Source of the DNA: Heterohyrax brucei
Taxonomy: Eukaryota > Chordata > Mammalia > Hyracoidea > Procaviidae
Length of the DNA stretch: 64,000 bases
NCBI GenBank assembly: GCA_028571685.1
Contig: CM053166.1
Location: 65,310,111-65,374,110, forward strand
Direction: 5' to 3'
Both the position numbers and the translations under genes were made by a program. A model generated the notes under the pieces. It saw nothing but the letters and a program-made list of their open reading frames with translations. It was not told the DNA's origin and did no database searches. Shown here in pieces: positions 55,719-64,000 of this stretch. Positions within the stretch are counted from its first letter, which is position 1. Each line of letters begins with the position of its first letter.

Positions 55719-58425
55719 GGGGGTGGGGCCAAGAGGACAGACTAGACACACATCTCAATTCCCTCTGAGAACTAAGGCCTGGAAAGATAATTGAATGGAG
55801 CAGCATGTACATCTGGGTAGCCCTAGGATCTGGCATAGGGTTGCCAGATTCAACTAGGTGCCAGTGACAGGGTAACTACCTCTCTCAAAGACAAGGCAGT
55901 GGCACACTGAGTCCTGATTCTGCTGGCTCACCATTTGGGTGGACTGCAGGTACTGACAGCTTCTTGGTTATCTGAGAGATGGGGACTGGGCATGAGCCGG
56001 CTAATATGCTGCACTGCAGTGCTTAAATAAACAGTGTATAGCGCAGCAGAGAAAGCGTGCGTGGGATAGCCACATATTGAGGACCTAGTTGCTGACAGAG
56101 GGCACTGCTGCCCCTCCACCCTCTCTTTTCTGAGCTGCACCATAGATTCTGCTGTTTCACAGCAGGAAGGGCAGCTGAGGCGGGACGCCATTTTGGTCAG
56201 CTGGGAGATAGAGTCACCTACCCGGAGGCCTTCGCTGGAGCTAACATTCGTGGCAAGAAGCAGGGACTGTCTGGAAAGGGCCCCTTCAGCAGAAAAGCTG
56301 TGTTTAGGATAGTGGTGACTAGAGTTACAGGTGGGGTCTGGCAGAAGATGGCAGGAAGACCCTAACCCTTCTCTACTTTTAACCACATCATAACATCTGG
56401 GGAAAGCCTATGAACTGTTTTCATTGTCAGCTGGAAGGCGGGGCCTGCCACATCTGAAAATCTGACTGATGTTGGCAGCTCTTAGACAGCTCCTGCTTTA
56501 GAAATGAAGTACCTTTTTAAAATAAGACCACCTGAAGAACTGACTGCTGAGTTGCCCAGCAGCATTGCCTCCACCCTTCACTGATTCACGTCATAGTGAT
56601 GGCTGATGGAACCCTAGTGACTCCATAAGTAGGGTTCTATTTTTGCAAGCCAGATGGCACAGCTTGCCAACCCAGAGAGTCCACCTGGGGCCAGTCACGA
56701 TAGTACTCAGAGATGGCTGGTGACCAACGCCCTTCTTAGAACTATGCCTCAGCTCCTGTTGAGGTAACACCATAGAAATCAAACAGCTTCTAGATGATGC
56801 AAAGACAACAATCAAGAGCCAACCATTTAAAAAAGCAGTCTACTATGACTCTGGAAAACTCCCAAAATAAACAAAAATACTTCCCAGATGAAGAAGCCTT
56901 TCTGAAACTATCAGAGGTCAAGTACAAAAGAATTATGCAGGATCCTCCTAAAGATTAAACAAAATGAAGCAGAACAAAATGAAAAATTAAGCTATTTGAA
57001 CTGATGGAACATCAGTGATCTGAAATCCAGCAGACCAATAACAAAATTACAGAATTAGACAATTCAATCCAAAACCAAAAAAACAGAATTGAAGAGATGG
57101 AAGCCAGAGTTAGTCATCTTAAGGACAAAGCAACTGACACCCACATTTGTAAGGAGAAAAGAAATAAGAAAAACGAAGAAGCATTAAGAAACACGTAGGA
57201 ATAATCTATGAATAATTGGGGTTCCTGAACGTGGGGTAGATGAAAACACAGTATTGTTGCAGAGTTGCTGACAGAAAACTTCTCTGAAATTATGAAAGAA
57301 AACAACATAGATAGCCAAGAAGTGTATCAAATGCCACAAAAACTAGACCCCAAAAGAAAGACACCAAGATATAATCAAGCTTGATAAAATGAAAGACAGA
57401 GGCTCTTAAAGGCAGTTAGGCATAAAGCAAAGCTAACATACAGAGGGAAGCCCTCTAGGCTTTCATATGACTTCTTGGCGGAAATGATGTTGGCAAGAAA
57501 GCAGTGGGAAGACACATTCAAAACCCTGAAAGAGAAAAACTTCCAACCAAGAGTTATATATCCTGAAAAATTGTCTCTCAAATATGATGGTGAAAATAAG
57601 ACATTCACAGATAAACAGCAGCTTAGAGACTTTATAAAAAGCAAACCAAAACTACAAGAAATACTGAAAGAAGCTCTTTACTTAGAAAATGAAAACATTA
57701 AGTGTATACTTCAGAAGGCAATGCAGGACACAGCATCCAGAATCCTACTCACTTAGTGAAGTCACAAAGCTCAATCAAAGCTACAGTACTAAAAGAAGAG
57801 AACCAACTATCAGAACACTACAGCCATGACATCATCACACTAAAAAGAGGGATATATTACACTAGTTATAACCCTTTTAGACGGAGAGGAAATTGAAAAG
57901 ATATGCAGAAGTTAAAGTACAGTTTAAACTTAGAATAGTAAGGGGAATCATGGGGTAAACACAAAGCAAAATAACAGTGTGATGTATCAAAACAAGAAAC
58001 AATACAGGAGTCTCAAAAAACACAAAACCAACACTGAAAAAAATGAAAAGTCAACCAATAAAGAATAATGACCCAGAACAGAATATTAAGAATGATAGAG
58101 ACAACATCAACAACACAAAAATAAATGCATCAAAATGACAGCACTAAACACATACCTATTAATAATTACATTCAATGTAAACAGACTGAGTGCTCCAGTA
58201 AAGAGACAGCAAGTAACATCCTGGATCAAAAGACAAGACTTGTCTATACCTCGCTTACAAGAAGCACACCTTAGACTCCAAGACATGACCATGAGGTGGG
58301 GGGAGAAGGGAGGAGGAAGAGTTAGAATAACATAGCAGTGAAAGTTATGGATATTACATGGCAAATTGATATAGATTGTAAAATTGTTCTTAGATCACAA
58401 TCAAATTTATTTATTTATTTAAAAA
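55719..58425 (+). mobile_element. L1 with 5' UTR, ORF1 and ORF2 start joined to a 3' tail
   Basis: Starts gggggtggggccaagagg (L1 5' end); 5' UTR to about 56.78 kb; ORF1 to 57.76 kb; inter-ORF region; ORF2 start (TYLLIITFNVNRLSAPVKRQ, 58135-58260). At about 58293 it changes to sequence like the extreme L1 3' UTR, ending aaatttatttatttatttaaaaaag. Nearly all of ORF2 is absent. No convincing target duplication was found. Confidence 0.82.
56845..57756 (+). pseudogene. L1 ORF1 remnant
   Basis: The open C-terminal part at 57475-57756 reads MLARKQWEDTFKTLKEKNFQ and GENKTFTDKQQLRDFIK, the ORF1p C-terminal domain. Upstream frames are broken; the start is approximate. Confidence 0.85.
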
Positions 58426-58429
58426 AGAA

Positions 58430-58928
58430 GAAACGACATAGATTCCCATCAACAAATGAATTATAGTATATTCACACAATGGCATATTATGCATGGATGA
58501 AGAACAATGATGAATCTGTGAAATATCTCATAACATGGAGGAATCTAAAAGCCATTACTGTGCTGAGTGAAATAAGTCAGTCTCAAAAGTACCAATATTG
58601 TATAAGAGCACTATTATAAGAAATCAGGAAAAAAGTTTAAACAGAACAATCTTACTAGGGTGGAAATAGAAAGAGAGGGGTATTCACTAAATAGAGAGTA
58701 GACAATGGTTATTTTCGGTAAGGAGAAGGACAATACATGGTGTAGGAGAAATCAGCACAACTGTGCTAAATTAAAAGCTAAGCAGTTTCCTGAATACAAC
58801 TGAACACTCTGAAGGGCAGAGTAGCAGAGGTAGGGGTCTAGGGACTATGTCTTCAGGGAACATCTAGGTCAATTGGCATAACAAACTTTATTAAGATACT
58901 GTTCTGCATCTTAAAAAGTCAGCAAGCA
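58430..58928 (+). mobile_element. Old L1 3' end, first piece (continues at 60761-61405)
   Basis: gaattatagtatattcacacaatggc, gtgctgagtgaaataagtcagtc and the 3' UTR to ctgcatcttaaaaagtcagcaagca; resumes gccatctaagatgcatcaattggtccc at 60761 and ends near 61405. Confidence 0.87.
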
Positions 58929-60744
58929 AACCACAATCAACAGAAGAGAAAATAGATAAATGGGAACTATTAAGAATCAAACACTTTTGCTCATCCGAAG
59001 ACTTTATTAATAGAATTAAAAGAACACCCACAGAATGGGAAAAAATATTTGGCAACTCTATGTCAGACCTACGCCTGATCTCCATAATCTATAAGATACT
59101 ACAAAATATCAATCAGAAGAAGATAAACCATCCAATTAAGCGATGGGCAAAGGAGATGGACAGACATTTCACTAAAGAGGAGATCCAGGCAGCCAAAAAA
59201 CACATGCGGACATGTTCACGATCTTTAGTTATTAAAGAAATTCAAATCAAGACAACAATGAGATACCATCTGACCCCAACAAGATTGGCCATGATCCAGA
59301 AAACACAAAACAACAAATGCTGGAGAGGCTGTGGAGAAAGTGGAACCCTCCTACACTGTTGGTGGGGTTGCAAAATGGTCCAGCCTCTTTGGAAGGCAAT
59401 CTGGTGCTTCCTTAAAAAAATGGATATGAATATACCATTTGACACAGTAATTCCACTACTTGGAATATATCCTACAGAATCAAGGCCTTTCACACCAACG
59501 GATACATGCACAAGAATGTTTATTGCAGCACAGTCCACGATAGCAAAAAGTTGGAATCAACCCAGATGCCCAACAATAGAAGAATGGTAGGTAAACTATG
59601 GTACATATACTCAATGCAGCACTTACCAATGATAAAGAATGACAATGATTTCAGGAAACATCTCCTGACCTGGTTTCAACTGGAAGACATTATGTTGAGT
59701 GAAAGTAGTCAGCGACAAAGGGACAAATACTGTATGAGACCTCTACGATAAGATCTCAAAAACAGACTTGTGTATAGAAGAAAAGACTCTTTGACAGCTG
59801 CCAGGGAGGGGAGGGAGGGAGGGTGAGGGGGGGAGGGCTTAGTTTAGATAGTTGCTAGAAATCTGGTTGGGAGAAAGCGGTGATAGTACACATTAGAAAC
59901 AAGAACGACATTAAGTGGACTTCAGCCTAACTTGAGTACTCCTTCCATCTTAACCCAATATTGCAAGGATAGAGTAGCTGGGGCAGAGGGCAGGGGACCA
60001 TGTTCTTAGGTGAAATCGAGGCCAATTGGCACAACTAGCATTTTGCTAAGAGAGCTCTCTGCACCCCACGTTGGTGAGTGGCATCTGGGGTCTTAAAAGC
60101 TGCCAAGCTGCCATCCGATGACACAGCAAATGGTCCCAACTCAGCAGGAACGGATGCCCACCGAGGACCAAAATGACATGTGGTAAAGACAACCTGGAAG
60201 ACAGAGAGACCCACAAGAGTGGGTGCCTACATCGACTTGGGACCGGAAGAACCAGATGGTGCCCAGCCACCACCAGTGATAGCCACGATGGAGCTCACTA
60301 AATTGATTCTCACTGGCAACACAAGAATAAAAAGGGGTGCACCCTGAGATCTCCACTAAAAGACCACAGTTGATGATCCAGTGGTTTCGGGGTTCCCCTG
60401 AGAGCATGGCCCCTGGCCCTGATGCTGCCCTTACCCATAAATTATAACTAAGGTCCACTCTTTGGACAGGAATGCATTGGACTTGGCAATGCAGAGTGAC
60501 CACATATTGGATTCACTTTATGGTTCTATACGTCTATAGGATATCATCCAGCTGACCTCTGGCTGGAGGAAGGAGAGTGGGTGGAGAGGAGGGGAAAGGA
60601 GGCTGTTGGGAGGATGAGACATGTATGGAGCAGAGAGGAATAGTGTGCTGTCACAGGACAGGGAGAGCAGTGGAAGCTGCATATAGGTGGGCATGTAAAT
60701 TTATACGGGAATGTACATTTTCACTCAGTTATGTTAAATTAAAA
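58929..60744 (+). mobile_element. Younger 5'-truncated L1 nested in the old L1
   Basis: 1.8 kb comprising the end of ORF2 and the 3' UTR. It is flanked by a 16-bp target duplication, aaaaagtca(g/a)caagca, at 58913-58928 and 60745-60760. A frame at 59060-59590 (176 codons) carries the motif CWRGCGESGTLLHCWWGCK. Confidence 0.93.
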
Positions 60745-60760
60745 AAAAAGTCAACAAGCA

Positions 60761-61405
60761 GCCATCTAAGATGCATCAATTGGTCCCAATACACCTGAAG
60801 CAAACAAGAGCGAAGAACACCAATGTTGTAAGGAAAATATGAGCCCAACAGACAGAAAGGGGCACCTAAACCAGAGATTCTATTAGTCTGAGATCAGAAT
60901 AACTAGATGGTGCCCAGTTTACCATCAGTCACTTCCCTAACAGGGAACACAACAAAGATTGCCTGATGGAGGAGAGAAGACTGGGTAGGGAACTCAAATC
61001 TTAGTGAAAAGACCAGACCTGATGGTTTGGCAGACCGGAGGGACCCTAAAAGACATGGCACCCAGTCTCTGTTATTTCAGAACTAAAGCTGTTTCTGAAG
61101 CCAACTTTTCAGACAAACATTAGACTGGGCTATAAGATATAAAATGATACTGGGGAAGAGCGTTCTTCTTACTTCAAGTAGATACATGAGACTAGATGGG
61201 TAGCTCCTGTCCAGAGACTAGAAGGCAGTAGAGGACAGGAGGTTGAATGGACACCAGAAATACAGGGTGGAAAGGAGGAGTGTGCTGTCATATTGAAAAA
61301 GAGCAGCTAGGATCACATAACGACGTGTGTGTAAGATTTTGTACAAGAAACTGACTTGAATTGTAAACTTTAACTTAAAACACAATTTTTTAAAGAAGTA
61401 TCTGG
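60761..61405 (+). mobile_element. Old L1 3' UTR, second piece
   Basis: Continuation of 58430-58928, ending cttgaattgtaaactttaactt with an A-rich tail. Confidence 0.8.
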
Positions 61406-61429
61406 ACTTAAAAAAATTAATTAACCATA

Positions 61430-61577
61430 GGCGTGTGAGTTTATTTCTTAACTCTCAATTCCAGTACCTTGGTCCATCTACCTACTGTTTCAACAGTACC
61501 AGGGTGTTTTGATTACTTCAGCTGTATAATATGTTTTAAAGTTATGAACTGTCAGTCGTCTTAATTTGTTCTTTTTC
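61430..61577 (-). repeat. Old L1 ORF2 fragment
   Basis: agtaccagggtgttttgattacttcagctgtataatatg resembles antisense ORF2 at about 12740-12785. Confidence 0.65.
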
Positions 61578-64000
61578 AGCATAGAACCATAAGGTACACA
61601 CACCATATGGCCACATTGTGTCCTTAAGTCCAGTCCATTTTTGTCTGAAGAGTTGACTAAAGTAGTGTTTTCTGGTCAGCGGCAGTAGCAGGGATAGGGG
61701 CCATGCTCCCAGGGGATCTCCCAGGCCGTCAGACTATTAATTGCGGTTTTTTAGTAGAGCTCTTGAGCTGCACCCCTCTTTTTCTTGTGTTGCCACATAG
61801 ACTCAACATTGTGTGCCCCATCACAGCTGTCTTTGGTGGTGGCTGGGCACCACCTGCTTCTTGGTTCACATGTTGACACAGTCTCCCATTCACATGGGTC
61901 CTTCTGTCTCCCGGGATCTCTTTTCCCCGTGTTTGTTGTTCTTGATCATAATCTCTTCCAAATGAGTTGGGACCATTTGGTGTACCTTGAATGGCAGCTT
62001 CCTGGTTTTTAAGATCCCAGATGTAAATCACCAATACAGGGTCCAGAGGACTCACTTAGCAATAGGCTAATTATGCCATTTGACCATGATGTCCCCCAAA
62101 AGCATGGTCCCCAGGACCTCCCTCCCCCTCCTCCCACCTGCCCCACTACTCTATCCTTGCAATATTGGGTTGAGATTAGAAGAGCTTTCAGTTTATGGTG
62201 AAGTCCAGTTAAGTTGATCTACTTTCTACTGTGTGCTGTCAGTGCTTTCACCTAAACAAATTTCTATGGACTATCTAATCTGTGACCAACCTTCGCCCTC
62301 CCTCCCCACTCTTGTAGCTGTCATAGTCTTTTCTTCTGTACGTAAGTCTGTTTTTAAGTCCTTATAGCAAGGATCTCATACAATATTTTTCCTTCTACTG
62401 CTGACTCATTTCACTCAGCATAATGTCTTCCAATTGAAACCAGCTTTTGAGATGTTTCCTAAAATCGTCATTGATCTTTATCATTGCATAGTGTTCCACT
62501 GAGTATATGGACCATAGTTTCCTTATCCATTCATCTGTTGATGGGCATCTAGGTGGATTCTATCTTTTTGCTATTGTGGGCTGTGCTGCAATAAACATTT
62601 GTGTACATGTATCTGTTTGTGTGACAGCTTTTGTTTCTGTAAGCTATATTCCAAGCAACGGGATTACTGGATCAAATGGTGCATCTATTTCCAGCTTTTG
62701 AAGGAAGTGCCCAATTGCTTTCGAAAGAGGTTGTACCATTTTGTAGTCCCACCAGCTGTGTAGGACAGTTCCCATCTCTCCACAGCCTCTCCAGCATTTG
62801 TTGTTTTGTGTTTTTTGGATTATGGCCAACCTTGGTGGGATGAGATGGTATCTCATTGTAGTTTTGATGTGGATTTCTCTGATAGCTAATGATCTTAAGC
62901 ATTTCCTCACGTGTCTTTTGGCTACCTGGATGTCCTCATTGGTGAACTGTCTGTCCATCTCCTTTACCCATTGCTTAATTGGGTTATTTACCTTTTTCTT
63001 GTTGATATTTTGCAGAACCTTGTAGTTTACAGAGATCAGACATCGGTCCAACATGTAGTTGCCAAATATTTTTTCCCATTCTGTAGGTGGTCTTCTAAAT
63101 CTTTTGATAACATCTTTGGATGAGCAAAAGTGTTTGATTCTTCTAGCTGTTCCCATTTATCTATTTTCTCTTCTGTGATTGTGCTTTGTTTGTCAGATTT
63201 TGAAGTGTTTCTAAGCTGTTGTCGTGGGATGACATGTGTCCCCCCAGAAATAGGTGTAGCCACGTGGCTGGGCCATGATTCTCAGTATCTTGTGACTGTC
63301 CTCCATTTTGTGGTTGTCCTATGCTGTATGTTAAAGATTAGGGTGGCACTGTAAATCCCTTTATAAGATCATCTCCCTGCTCCACTGTAAAGGGAGTTTC
63401 CCTGGAATATGGCTTGCCCCACCCTTAATCCTTTCATCCTGCAAGAGATAAAAGGAAAGAGAAGCAAGCAAAGAATTGGGAACCTTGTACCATCAAGAAA
63501 GCAGCACTGGGAGAAGAGCACGTCCTTCAGACCTGAGGTTCCTGTGACAAGATGCTCCTTGGACAAAGACTGATGCAATACCAAACTTTCCTCCAGAGCC
63601 CACAAGGGAAAAACCTTCCCTTGGAGCGGACACCCTGAATATGGGCTTGTAGCCTACTGGACTGTGTAAGAATAAATCTTCCTTTGTTAAAGCCATCCAC
63701 TCTGTGGTATTTCTGTTAGAGCAGCCCTAGCTGACTAAAACAGCTATGTATTAGCACTCCCATTGTTGAACCTATTTTTTCTTCCATGATCTTTATCATT
63801 TTAGGTTGGTGTTTAGGTCTTTGATCCATTTTGAGTTAGTTTTTGCGTCAGGTGTGAGATATGGGTCTTGTTTCATTTTTTTGCAGATGGATATCAAATC
63901 TGGCCAGCACCATTTGTTAAAGAGAAGGTTTTGACCCCAGGTTACGATCTTAGGGCCTTTGTCAAATATCAACTGTTTGTAAGAGGATAGTAGCGTCACT
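61578..64000 (-). mobile_element. L1, minus strand, 3' UTR and ORF2 end, runs off the window; split by an LTR
   Basis: Starts within the 3' UTR (agcatagaaccataaggtacac). The ORF2 C-terminal frame at 62644-63156 (170 codons) contains [16 protein letters not shown]. It is split by the LTR at 63220-63742 and resumes with gctatgtattagcactccc to the window edge (63796-63999 frame: [16 protein letters not shown]). Confidence 0.9.
63220..63742 (+). mobile_element. Complete solo LTR, ERVL-MaLR-like, inside the L1
   Basis: 523 bp, begins tgtcgtgggatgacatgtgtccccc and ends agctgactaaaaca. The flanks gctgt (63215-63219) and gctat (63743-63747) form a 5-bp target duplication with one mismatch, and the L1 sequence resumes in register. 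Confidence 0.92.

Overview
This window is mammalian genomic DNA, most likely from an afrotherian of the elephant/manatee/hyrax group. It has no prokaryotic gene structure. It is crowded with LINE-1 (L1) copies, MIR and L2 relics, solo LTRs, and an RTE (BovB-like) LINE with SINEs that share its 3' tail ('gtcgagt..gattc.gactcat' opposite a tail ending in aac repeats). That RTE/SINE pairing is the type I know from Afrotheria; the species call is inference from memory of the families.

The only host gene I recognise is DIPK2B (human CXorf36, also DIA1R) on the minus strand. Exon 1 (35099-35331) carries the ATG, a signal peptide and the start of the cysteine-rich N-terminal domain. Exon 2 (26513-26777) continues that domain. 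The splice sites and phases fit: codon 78 is split 2+1 and exon 2 ends on a complete codon, giving 166 continuous residues. Intron 1 is 26778-35098. I recognise no later exon between 1 and 26512, so intron 2 probably fills the left part of the window and the kinase-like C-terminal domain lies beyond position 1. In human the gene is on the X chromosome, and the high L1 content here is compatible with an X location.

Layout: 1-8.9 kb, intronic DNA with RTE-derived elements, LTRs and ancient MIR/L2. 8.9-17.85 kb, a mariner fragment, an L1 fragment, and a near-complete but degenerate minus-strand L1 (10612-17849). 17.85-26.5 kb, RTE, SINE, a folded-back mariner and nested LTR/L1. 26.5-35.3 kb, the two exons and the intron between them. 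35.3-46.5 kb, DNA upstream of the gene with RTE and old L1. 46.5-64 kb, an almost continuous stack of nested L1 elements, three of which in the 39-58 kb interval lack internal sequence.

Nothing here forms a working cellular system beyond part of DIPK2B. No complete protein gene, tRNA, rRNA, CRISPR array or intact mobile element was found. The informative content is the gene identification and the insertion history, which nested copies and target-site duplications let one order.
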